DNA from: a bacterium
GTDB taxonomy: Bacteria; Chlamydiota; Chlamydiia; Chlamydiales; FEN-1388
Direction of reading: 5' to 3'
Assembly: GCA_021811115.1 (NCBI GenBank)
Contig: JAJZPP010000068.1
Coordinates: 1 to 5,138 of the forward strand
Length of the DNA stretch: 5,138 nucleotides
The translations under genes and the position numbers were made by a program. A model generated the notes under the pieces. That model ran no database searches, was not told the origin of the DNA, and was given only the letters and a program-made list of their open reading frames with translations. How positions within the stretch are numbered: the first letter of the stretch is position 1; the number at the start of each line of letters is the position of its first letter. Below, piece after piece: positions 1 through 5,138 of the stretch.

Positions 1-636
1 GAGCCTCCGTAAGAGGGCTGGCTTATTAATTTGGGTCATGAGCAGAATATCGCGAGAAACGGTTGTCTCGATGAGGGAGTCATTGATGTAGTTCATCCAA
101 CGGGAGACGTCCGCCTCATCTACGAGCGGAGCGGCTCCAGGATACCCCCCGAAGTAGAGGAATTGCTCCAGAGACCAGCCAAAGATCCTCGACATCTCTC
201 CAAACGACCAGTGGGTCATAGGGATTATCTCAAACCTTCCTGCCAAACTCTCTATAAGGCCTTTTTGCACCAGCCATGGAGAGGAACCAAGAATGACGAC
301 CGCAAGATTGCGCTTGTGACGAGTATCGGCATCCCAAAGAGCCTTGATGATGTCGGCCCAGTGAGGGATTTTTTGCACCTCATCAATGATGAGGAGAGCT
401 TTTCCCCCTTCACGAACTTTCAATCGAGCCACTTCCCACTCCTGTTCGATCCAGGAGGCATTTTGGATTGTGGCAATGTCTGCCGTAATGTAATGAAAGG
501 GCAGTTTTAAAGATTCGGCAATCTGGAGAGCCAGTGTTGTCTTTCCGACTTGCCGCGGACCCAACAGGACCTGAATAAAGCGACGTGGTTCCGAGAGGCG
601 TTGGTACACTTTCTGAAAGATCGGCCGTTTTTCCAT
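1..636 (-). CDS. AAA_14/DUF4143-family ATPase, N-terminal 212 residues (3' end outside window)
   Basis: Reading the minus strand from ATG 636-634 gives an uninterrupted frame of 212 codons that runs off the left edge. Residues 26-34 form a Walker A P-loop (GPRQVGKTT), residues 81-87 a Walker B strand (LLIIDEV), a likely sensor stretch follows at 115-121 (ILGSSPW), and SLAGRF lies at 130-135. From about residue 158 (FLYFGGYPGAAPLV) the sequence matches the start of the DUF4143 domain. This order is typical of the AAA_14 plus DUF4143 ATPases, which are usually close to 400 residues, so about half the protein is visible. ATP binding and hydrolysis are well supported, but the cellular role of the family is not established. 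A GGAG at 644-641 lies four bases before the ATG and supports this start. No signal peptide or membrane segment is seen. The gene is divergent from the F-box gene and is preceded by the triple palindrome array, which suggests tight regulation of this gene. Confidence 0.9.
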   Translation of the reverse strand, partial: MEKRPIFQKVYQRLSEPRRFIQVLLGPRQVGKTTLALQIAESLKLPFHYITADIATIQNASWIEQEWEVARLKVREGGKALLIIDEVQKIPHWADIIKALWDADTRHKRNLAVVILGSSPWLVQKGLIESLAGRFEIIPMTHWSFGEMSRIFGWSLEQFLYFGGYPGAAPLVDEADVSRWMNYINDSLIETTVSRDILLMTQINKPALLRRL

Positions 637-650
637 GGTGGCTCCAATTG

Positions 651-716
651 AAAATACTCAATGCATTGAGCAAAAATACTCAATGCATTGAGCAAAAATA
701 CTCAATGCATTGAGTA
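651..716. repeat. Three tandem 22-bp units, each with a perfect palindrome
   Basis: Three 22-bp units occupy 651-672, 673-694 and 695-716. The first two are identical and the third differs by one base (T for C at 715). Each contains the perfect 14-bp palindrome CTCAATGCATTGAG (657-670, 679-692, 701-714). In the third unit the symmetry extends to 18 bp, TACTCAATGCATTGAGTA (699-716). A 22-bp period is about two turns of B-DNA, so the three sites face the same side of the helix, as expected for cooperative binding by a dimeric regulator. The array ends 20 bp before the start codon of the ATPase gene. Whether it acts as DNA operators or as hairpins in the 5' leader cannot be told from sequence alone. 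Confidence 0.95.
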
Positions 717-723
717 AAATCAG

Positions 724-753
724 TACATATCACACTTGGAGCTTCTAAATCAA
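724..753 (-). promoter_or_regulatory. Possible promoter of the ATPase gene
   Basis: On the minus strand a TTGATT (753-748) is followed after 18 bp by TATGTA (729-724), with a TG one base upstream of the second box as in extended -10 promoters. The match to the consensus is modest. If it is real, transcription would begin near 717, just before the three palindromes, so all of them would be transcribed into the 5' leader and a bound protein would block initiation or early elongation. Confidence 0.25.
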
Positions 754-758
754 GAAAA

Positions 759-813
759 ATGATAGAATGATGTGAATGATAAAAATTTTTATCATTCACA
801 TCATTCGTATCAT
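759..813. repeat. 55-bp nearly perfect inverted repeat with no loop
   Basis: The left arm (759-785) and right arm (786-813) are reverse complements over 27 bases, with a single extra G at 807 as the only difference. The centre is AAAAATTTTT. The right arm and following bases are made of a 9-bp period: ATCATTCAC, ATCATTCGT, ATCATGAAC, ATCATTGTT at 791-826. The left arm carries the same words in inverse orientation. It could be extruded as a cruciform or bind a protein recognising ATCATT words. It lacks a T-run outside the stem, so it is not a standard terminator. It sits between two divergent genes. Confidence 0.9.
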
Positions 814-869
814 GAACATCATTGTTCGCTCTCTTGATGATGCCGGCCTTTATCGATTCTTCCTCTCTA

Positions 870-933
870 CCCCCCCCAATTCTTCCCATGAACCCAAAAA
901 GCTTCAGTTTTTTTGGAAATTAAACTAAGCTTT
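870..933. other. Run of eight C followed by a bulged stem-loop
   Basis: Bases 870-877 are eight consecutive C. Downstream, AAAGCTT-C-AGTTT (898-910) can pair with AAACTAAGCTTT (922-933), giving 12 base pairs with one bulged C and an 11-base loop. There is no convincing T-run after the stem on the plus strand, so I do not call it a terminator. It lies in the presumed upstream region or leader of the F-box gene. Apart from these elements and the repeats at 651-813, I see no gene in 637-1000. Confidence 0.5.
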
Positions 934-1000
934 CTCATGGCAAATCTACTAGGTTGGGTTTCTAGGCTTCACTGAATCGGCCATAAATAATGAGGTAATT

Positions 1001-2008
1001 ATGGGTATTTCTTCTCTTGTCAATCTGTTTCGGAAATTGCGGATAGCCGCATCCTCCGATGAAGAAGATCTCGGAATACAGCAGACTCGCATCGAGGATC
1101 TTCCTACAGAGATTTTTCATGACAATGTTTTCACCTACCTGAGCCAACGCGACCTTGATACTGTGAGCCGAGTGAGCAAAAGATTTCGACAGTTGAGTTG
1201 GGATTTTCAATCTCTGCGGGTTCGCGTTCTCCGTTTGGCTTTCCCTGACGGTGATACGGTTCCTGCAAGTAGAATACGGTTGCCGCAGGAAACTGATTCG
1301 CACGGTAATTTCAGCTGTTTTTTGGTTCGACTCGAGCGCCGTATTACTGAGATGAATCAGGTTCTGCCGCCCCAGTACCAATCTCCTTATTCTCCAGAAG
1401 GTATGGCGCTACGAGTCCCGGCAGACCTCGCTCATCAGTTTTTCCATAATGCGTGTCAGTTTGCAAGCAAGCAATGCTTTGGAGATCTTGCGGGTGTCCC
1501 AGAAACAGATGGACTTGAGGAAAGTGCGAAACAGATACAGAGATGGCTTACCAGCGACGACAAAAGTCAATATATTGAGCTAAATCTTCGAAATCGCCAT
1601 CTGGTGTGTATCCCCGCGGAGATCTGTTTGTTCAGCAATCTGGAAAAACTGGATGTAGGAGACAACGTCATCGATAGGTTCCCGGCGGAAATGGGGAAAC
1701 TCTCAAAACTGAGGAGCATCGAAATCGATGGGAATCCGGTCACGAGATACCCTTCTGAATTTTCCAAATTAGATGGCACGCCGGCTCAAGGACTGAGCTG
1801 GAAAGGTGGCGGCATCCGCGTTGATTCTTCGAGGGTTGTGATGGTTAAATTCATAGCACTGTGTGTGTTGGGTCAAGTTAGTATTTATACTATTGAAAAC
1901 GCGGACAGGTTTTTTCCTCAAATGAGAGGCGTAGATTTGATCGTTCCTGCTGCGATACCGCTGATGGGCCTGTTGTTGTTGACGGCTCGGGGCATTTTGC
2001 GTCTATAA
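1001..2008 (+). CDS. F-box and leucine-rich-repeat protein with paired C-terminal hydrophobic segments; candidate effector
   Basis: A 335-residue protein. Residues 31-75 read as an F-box: IEDLPTEIF, then YLSQRDLDTVSRVSKRF and a following LSWD, matching the LPxEI...L...DL...VSKxF pattern that binds SKP1 in SCF ubiquitin ligases. Residues 190-258 hold about three leucine-rich repeats (IELNLRNRHLVCIPAEI; LEKLDVGDNVIDRFPAEM; LRSIEIDGNPVTRYPSEF), a likely substrate-binding surface. Two hydrophobic stretches follow at about 279-298 and 311-329, separated by a short loop, and the chain ends five residues later. No N-terminal signal peptide is seen. F-boxes are essentially eukaryotic, and bacterial examples are mostly secreted effectors of amoeba-associated bacteria, so delivery into a host by type III secretion is inferred. 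The close hydrophobic pair resembles the bilobed domain of chlamydial inclusion membrane proteins. GAGGT at 992-996 supports the ATG at 1001. The gene converges on the winged-helix gene with 12 bp between stops. Confidence 0.88.
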   Translation: MGISSLVNLFRKLRIAASSDEEDLGIQQTRIEDLPTEIFHDNVFTYLSQRDLDTVSRVSKRFRQLSWDFQSLRVRVLRLAFPDGDTVPASRIRLPQETDSHGNFSCFLVRLERRITEMNQVLPPQYQSPYSPEGMALRVPADLAHQFFHNACQFASKQCFGDLAGVPETDGLEESAKQIQRWLTSDDKSQYIELNLRNRHLVCIPAEICLFSNLEKLDVGDNVIDRFPAEMGKLSKLRSIEIDGNPVTRYPSEFSKLDGTPAQGLSWKGGGIRVDSSRVVMVKFIALCVLGQVSIYTIENADRFFPQMRGVDLIVPAAIPLMGLLLLTARGILRL

Positions 2009-2020
2009 AGAGAACCCATT

Positions 2021-2245
2021 TCAGGGCTTTAATGTACGGCAGATCGAGGTGCCATGGGGCGTAATCAGAATCGTTTCCCCTTCGGTTTTAATACAATTTC
2101 CCCGTTCGAGGAGGTGGAGGGTATGGGTAAAACTCCTGTCGGTCATGCCAAGTCTTTTTTTTAAAACGGAAGCGGTACACGAGGTTCCACTCTTAAAAAT
2201 GGCGAGCAACACTCGTTCTTCTTGGGTTACTTTGCCTCCTGACAT
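2021..2245 (-). CDS. Small winged-helix DNA-binding protein
   Basis: This 74-residue protein begins at ATG 2245-2243 and overlaps the end of cysS by 19 bp in another frame. The start is chosen because AAGGAG lies about five bases upstream on the minus strand; the longer reading back to 2341 would only overprint cysS. Residues 7-19 form a first helix (TQEERVLLAIFKS), residues 24-49 look like helix-turn-helix (ASVLKKRLGMTDRSFTHTL then LLERG), and residues 51-65 resemble the two-strand wing ending in ITPHG, as in MarR/ArsR-like domains. No effector or metal-binding domain is present, so it is a stand-alone DNA-binding module. The overlap suggests co-transcription and translational coupling with cysS. 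Its targets are unknown; one possibility is self-regulation or a neighbouring promoter. The fold is fairly secure, the function is not. Confidence 0.8.
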   Translation of the reverse strand: MSGGKVTQEERVLLAIFKSGTSCTASVLKKRLGMTDRSFTHTLHLLERGNCIKTEGETILITPHGTSICRTLKP

Positions 2246-3660
2246 GGGACTCCTTTTGTCACTTTCTGCCCTTCTGGGGTATCCTCGACGCAGTAGCCGA
2301 GCGTTTTGATCTTGGCTCGAAGTCCGTCGCTGCGTGCCCACTCCTTATTCTTTCTGGCGGCAAGTCTCTCTTGAAGAAGGGCTGCCACCTCTTCTGGAAT
2401 GGCCTCTTCATCAGGCCGAATCACATCCAAAATTCTATCGGCGGTTTGAATAAAGTAAGCGGCAAACAACTGCTCTGCTGAGGAAACCATTCCTGAATCG
2501 AGATGGTGGTTGATCAGCCGAATCCCTTCGAAGAGGGCACAGAGAGCCTCACTGATGTTCAAATCACGAGCCAATGCCGCGCAAAACAGGCTGTGAAACT
2601 CTGCAATAGCTGTGCCAAATGGGGTGGGAGGTTGCTGCTGAGACGATTCGTGAGGCAATCGTGCGGCCACATCGCGTATCCGTTTAACGCTTGTCCAAGC
2701 AGCATCAAGCCCTTGGAAGGTGAAGTTCAGCTGGGTCCGGTAGTGGGTAGAGAGGAGAAAGTACCGAATAGCGCTTGGAGGGTACTGTTTGGAGAGCAGG
2801 TCGCGAAGGGTGTAGAAGTTGCCCAGACTTTTGGACATTTTCTTGTGATCGACCAAGAGGTGTTCGGCATGGGCCCAATGGAGAGAAAACGGTTTTTCGG
2901 TGCACCCTTCCGACTGGGCAATCTCGTTTTCATGGTGGGGGAAGATAAGATCGACGCCACCGGCGTGAAGGTCAATTGTGTCTCCCAAGAGCTTTTTGGC
3001 CATGACAGAACACTCTAAGTGCCAGCCTGGACGTCCTTTTCCCCACGGGCTCTCCCAGTAAACCGGGCCATCCCGACCTGGCTCATACGCCTTCCAGAGG
3101 ACGAAATCTCCCACGCCTTCCTTTTCGTACTCATCGCCGCTTATTCTTCCAGAGGCTCCACTTTTAAGCGTCTCAAGATCGAGGTGGGAGAGCTTGCCAT
3201 ATTCAATGGCGGTCTTAAGCGAGAAGTAGACGCTCCCGTCAGAATGGACATACGCGTGACGTTTCTCGATAAGGAGACGGACCATCTCAATCATGTCGGC
3301 GATGTAGGCTGTGGCCTCGGGGTAGTATTCAGCCTGTTCGATGCGGAGTGTGCGCAAGTCGTCGAAAAATGCCTTCTTATACTCGGTAGTATACACCTCA
3401 AGCGGAACACCTCGTTGCAAGGCGCCGCGGATTGTTTTGTCATCCACGTCGGTGAGGTTGAGTACTTGGCAGACGGAGGAGCCGAAGAGTTCCAACGTCC
3501 GTCGGAGGAGGTCTTCAAAGAGGTATGTGCGGAAGTTGCCGATGTGTGCAAAATCGTAGACAGTGGGGCCGCAGGTATACATTCGAATGGATTTGCCATC
3601 GGATGGGAGCAGAGGTTGCTCTTTTCGAGAGAGGGTATCGTAAAGTTGGAGAGTGTACAT
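2227..3660 (-). CDS. cysS: Cysteinyl-tRNA synthetase
   Basis: CysS charges tRNA-Cys with cysteine in the cytosol using ATP and is normally essential. The 477-residue length is usual for the family. The class I signature appears as HIGN at residues 39-42 and the KMSKS loop is exact at 274-278. The four zinc ligands that select cysteine are all visible: C30 in MYTCGPTVYD, C217 in GWHLECS, and H242 and E246 in FPHHENEIAQS. The DALR-type helical region follows from about 345, and a short basic C-terminal part (430-460) resembles the anticodon-recognition end. Nothing catalytic is missing. The start at 3660 fits the family N-terminus (MYTLQLYDTLSRK), though no strong ribosome-binding site precedes it. 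Long blocks such as RTYLFEDLL, FVLWKAYE and THYRTQLNF resemble chlamydial CysS from recall, which is the main taxonomic clue here. The downstream winged-helix gene overlaps it. Confidence 0.98.
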   Translation of the reverse strand: MYTLQLYDTLSRKEQPLLPSDGKSIRMYTCGPTVYDFAHIGNFRTYLFEDLLRRTLELFGSSVCQVLNLTDVDDKTIRGALQRGVPLEVYTTEYKKAFFDDLRTLRIEQAEYYPEATAYIADMIEMVRLLIEKRHAYVHSDGSVYFSLKTAIEYGKLSHLDLETLKSGASGRISGDEYEKEGVGDFVLWKAYEPGRDGPVYWESPWGKGRPGWHLECSVMAKKLLGDTIDLHAGGVDLIFPHHENEIAQSEGCTEKPFSLHWAHAEHLLVDHKKMSKSLGNFYTLRDLLSKQYPPSAIRYFLLSTHYRTQLNFTFQGLDAAWTSVKRIRDVAARLPHESSQQQPPTPFGTAIAEFHSLFCAALARDLNISEALCALFEGIRLINHHLDSGMVSSAEQLFAAYFIQTADRILDVIRPDEEAIPEEVAALLQERLAARKNKEWARSDGLRAKIKTLGYCVEDTPEGQKVTKGVPCQEAK

Positions 3661-3693
3661 AGCTGTTGTTGCTTCAAACTAATGAGACCTCAC

Positions 3694-3723
3694 AGTGTAC
3701 ACAAAGTTACACTTGAAGCACAA
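3694..3723 (-). promoter_or_regulatory. Possible cysS promoter
   Basis: On the minus strand TTGTGC (3723-3718) and TACACT (3699-3694) are separated by 18 bp, giving a leader of about 27 bases before the cysS start codon. The match is partial (three of six and four of six bases). The -10 box lies in an inverted repeat, AGTGTA-N8-TACACT (3694-3713), which overlaps the proposed tRNA promoter on the other strand. Confidence 0.3.
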
Positions 3724-3742
3724 CCGACATGAATGGTACCCT
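3713..3742 (+). promoter_or_regulatory. Possible promoter of tRNA-Leu
   Basis: TTGAAG (3713-3718) and TACCCT (3737-3742) are separated by 18 bp and would start transcription near 3749, leaving about 15 bases before the tRNA. The bases after the -10 box (TGTCCCTCGAGC region) are GC-rich, as is common for stable RNA promoters. The boxes are weak matches and overlap the proposed cysS promoter in the 104-bp divergent gap. Confidence 0.3.
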
Positions 3743-3764
3743 TGTCCCTCGAGCATGCCTTCTT

Positions 3765-3847
<83 letters not shown>

Positions 3848-3855
3848 TATTCCAA

Positions 3856-3872
3856 GAACCTTTTTTGTTTTT
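3856..3872 (+). terminator. Possible weak terminator after tRNA-Leu
   Basis: Six T, a G and five more T (3861-3872) follow the tRNA by 13 bases. GAACC at 3856-3860 immediately before the T-run could pair with GGTTC at 3826-3830, but that would compete with the tRNA T arm. A U-rich release site is plausible; a standard hairpin is not evident. Confidence 0.35.
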
Positions 3873-3890
3873 ACAGAAGTATGGGCTGCT

Positions 3891-4055
3891 TCAAGTCATA
3901 GATACCTTATAGAGCACAATGTCCAAATCTTTGGTTGAACGAAAATCCAAACCAGAGTCTTGCATGAGCACCGCACAGGCTGTGCCTCCAATCAAAAGGT
4001 AGTGGTCTTTAAAAGGAGCAAAATGGCTTCTAAACATCCCTAAGCCTATTACCAT
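3891..4055 (-). pseudogene. Truncated AbiEii-type nucleotidyltransferase toxin, N-terminal fragment
   Basis: The frame from ATG 4055-4053 to TGA 3893-3891 encodes 54 residues. The start overlaps the last codons of the upstream regulator by 7 bp (ATGGTAA type overlap) and GGAG lies about eight bases before it; an internal ATG at 4037 would give 48 residues. Residues 22-47 contain LLIGGTACAVLMQD then LDFRSTKDLDIVL, the nucleotide-binding GGT motif and the R-x-T-x-D-x-D acidic motif of AbiEii/AbiGii-type nucleotidyltransferases. Such toxins normally run to 200-300 residues. Here similarity stops after DIVL and the frame ends seven residues later (YKVSMT), so the rest of the catalytic domain and the C-terminal part are missing. 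An intact enzyme is therefore unlikely. The break lies 43 bp from the tRNA-Leu 3' end. A genuine short protein is possible but less likely. Confidence 0.8.
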
Positions 4056-5056
4056 GTGATTTTCTCCATCATTTCATCGACAGCGGCTGCTACTCGTTCG
4101 TCCTTGTTAGTTTCCAAACTGAGATATAAGGAAAAAGGATCCGAAACCCCATTTTTTTCAAAAAGCTCTGGTTCATAGTGCCAAATCTCTAATTCATAAT
4201 GCGCGTCGTCAGATGTCGGTAATTCTTCGATACCTTGTCGTTTCCACTCCTCATAACCTTTGCAACCAACCGCAAAAACGGGGAGCGGAGGTGGGCTTAT
4301 CGTTGAAAACTTCGAAAGAGCGCTTATACCTGCGACAACATTCGGATGGCCTCGCCTCAAATAGATACGTTTTTTCACAGGGTTTCGCAAAAATATTTTA
4401 GCATTATCCCAAAGGGCTTTTTTGTTCGGGAAACTCCATCGACGTTCTTTCCCCACTCGGCAAATTTCACCAATTTCTATACCCTCTAGTTCATCAAATG
4501 CTCGAGTCATGGTCATTGGTGTATACCCCAGTTGTTTAGCAAGTGTAGAGGGAGTAAGGTCTTCACCTGTTTCTCGAACTAAGGCGTAAATTACCCCGGC
4601 TTGAGTCGCAGGGCTAAGGGATTTGTCTCCTTTGCTGAGGAGCTTTCGAAAATGCTCGCGTAAATCGAGACCAAATTGTGGTACGTACATTTGGTTCCCT
4701 GGGACAATGAAAGGAAGATGGCGTTCGATCAAACGTTTGCGGTTATAGAAGGAAATTGTCGATTGGACATAAACAATAAAACCGTGCCAAACTTTATGAA
4801 TCTGTTCAACATGTTTGCATATATTCAAGGGTGTTACAACTGCGTCGCTCTTGGCGACCATCAAGAGACATGGCGTGTCAAAGAATGAAAACTCGTAAAA
4901 TTCATACAAGTCGATTAAAAAAAATGATAGTTCGCAAGCCCTCGTCCAGGGATGAACCTCAACAGACACATTGAGGACATCATGAAAATAGCGCTGAAGT
5001 TTGGTCAACAAGGTATCCATATCCACCGTCAATAACCATTTTTTGCACAGTAACAT
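4049..5056 (-). CDS. MarR-like winged-helix regulator, probable antitoxin of an AbiE-like (type IV) pair
   Basis: Up to 335 residues from ATG 5056-5054. Residues 148-212 form a winged helix: SPATQAGVIYALV, then LTPSTLAKQLGYTPMTMTRAF as helix-turn-helix, then a wing ending RRWSFP. The preceding PFIVPGNQMYVP (115-126) and the later SALSKFSTI (245-253) with a proline-rich strand are features I associate with regulators encoded just before AbiEii-like nucleotidyltransferases. The downstream overlapping toxin fragment supports that role. Antitoxins of this kind act without binding the toxin directly and repress their own operon. The start is uncertain: no ribosome-binding site precedes ATG 5056, and an in-frame ATG at 5020-5018 (residue 13, MDTLLTKLQRYF) would leave the TTGCACAG repeats outside the gene. 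I give the longer form as the outer limit. No membrane segment is seen. The pairing is an inference from sequence and order. Confidence 0.82.
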   Translation of the reverse strand: MLLCKKWLLTVDMDTLLTKLQRYFHDVLNVSVEVHPWTRACELSFFLIDLYEFYEFSFFDTPCLLMVAKSDAVVTPLNICKHVEQIHKVWHGFIVYVQSTISFYNRKRLIERHLPFIVPGNQMYVPQFGLDLREHFRKLLSKGDKSLSPATQAGVIYALVRETGEDLTPSTLAKQLGYTPMTMTRAFDELEGIEIGEICRVGKERRWSFPNKKALWDNAKIFLRNPVKKRIYLRRGHPNVVAGISALSKFSTISPPPLPVFAVGCKGYEEWKRQGIEELPTSDDAHYELEIWHYEPELFEKNGVSDPFSLYLSLETNKDERVAAAVDEMMEKITW

Positions 5057-5092
5057 AACGAGCTATATTGTGCAATATTTGTGTTTGCACAG
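5042..5092. promoter_or_regulatory. Possible operator: three TTGCACA half-sites
   Basis: TTTGCACAG occurs at 5042-5050 and again at 5084-5092, 42 bp apart, with the inverse word TGTGCAA at 5069-5075 between them. The second and third form an inverted repeat with a 9-base spacer (5069-5091). They lie at the 5' end of the antitoxin-like gene, the expected place for an autoregulatory operator. From 5093 to 5138 I see no gene. Confidence 0.5.
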
Positions 5093-5138
5093 AACCGACC
5101 GATGATTTTGAATTTGAAATGGGAAGACATAGATTTTG

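Noticed and set aside
410..695. Two short minus-strand frames overlapping the ATPase gene
   Set aside because: The continuous frame from 636 carries Walker A and B motifs through this stretch, so these are out-of-frame readings. I checked that the ATPase frame has no stop from 636 to 1, so no frameshift is needed.
651..716. Tandem repeats as a CRISPR array
   Set aside because: The units are contiguous 22-bp copies with identical joining bases, so there are no distinct spacers, and no cas gene is visible.
680..889. Minus-strand 69-residue reading frame
   Set aside because: It is read through the palindromes and the 9-bp repeats, giving low-complexity N/D/H/V-rich sequence, and has no clear ribosome-binding site or recognisable domain.
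2009..2040. Terminator between the convergent F-box and winged-helix genes
   Set aside because: Only a short AGCCC/GGGTT pairing is seen around the winged-helix stop codon, with a G-U pair and a poor T-run (CTCTTTAT), too weak to call.
2503..3732. Long plus-strand frames opposite cysS (2503-3018 and 3019-3732)
   Set aside because: They lie antisense to a complete, motif-intact cysS and encode no recognisable domain.

Overview
The window looks like chromosomal DNA from an environmental (amoeba-associated) member of the Chlamydiae. The main reason is the cysteinyl-tRNA synthetase: from recall, its HIGN-type signature, its spacing and several long blocks resemble chlamydial CysS. The F-box plus leucine-rich-repeat protein fits the effector repertoire of Parachlamydia-, Waddlia- or Simkania-like bacteria. 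The assignment is an inference; no search was run.

Layout, left to right. (1) Bases 1-636, minus strand: the first 212 codons of an AAA_14/DUF4143-type ATPase, cut by the window edge. (2) Bases 637-1000: a divergent intergenic region with dense symmetry. It holds three copies of a 22-bp unit, each with a perfect palindrome, then a 55-bp nearly perfect inverted repeat built on a 9-bp periodicity, then a run of eight C and a bulged stem-loop. (3) Bases 1001-2008, plus strand: a 335-residue protein with an F-box, about three leucine-rich repeats and a C-terminal pair of hydrophobic segments. (4) Bases 2021-3660, minus strand: cysS and an overlapping 74-residue winged-helix gene, likely one transcription unit, convergent with the F-box gene. 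(5) Bases 3765-3847, plus strand: tRNA-Leu(UAA), divergent from cysS. (6) Bases 3891-5056, minus strand: a MarR-like winged-helix regulator of the type paired with AbiEii nucleotidyltransferase toxins, followed by a toxin gene that starts normally but breaks off after about 48 residues, 43 bp from the tRNA 3' end.

The core of the window is translation housekeeping (cysS, tRNA-Leu), with accessory genes on both sides. The two most interesting points are the F-box/LRR protein with an Inc-like paired hydrophobic tail, which could place a ubiquitin-ligase adaptor on the inclusion membrane, and the three phased palindromes 20 bp upstream of the ATPase start codon. The truncated toxin beside an apparently intact regulator suggests that the boundary near the tRNA gene has been rearranged. 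The right flank (3850-5138) looks more AT-rich by eye than cysS.
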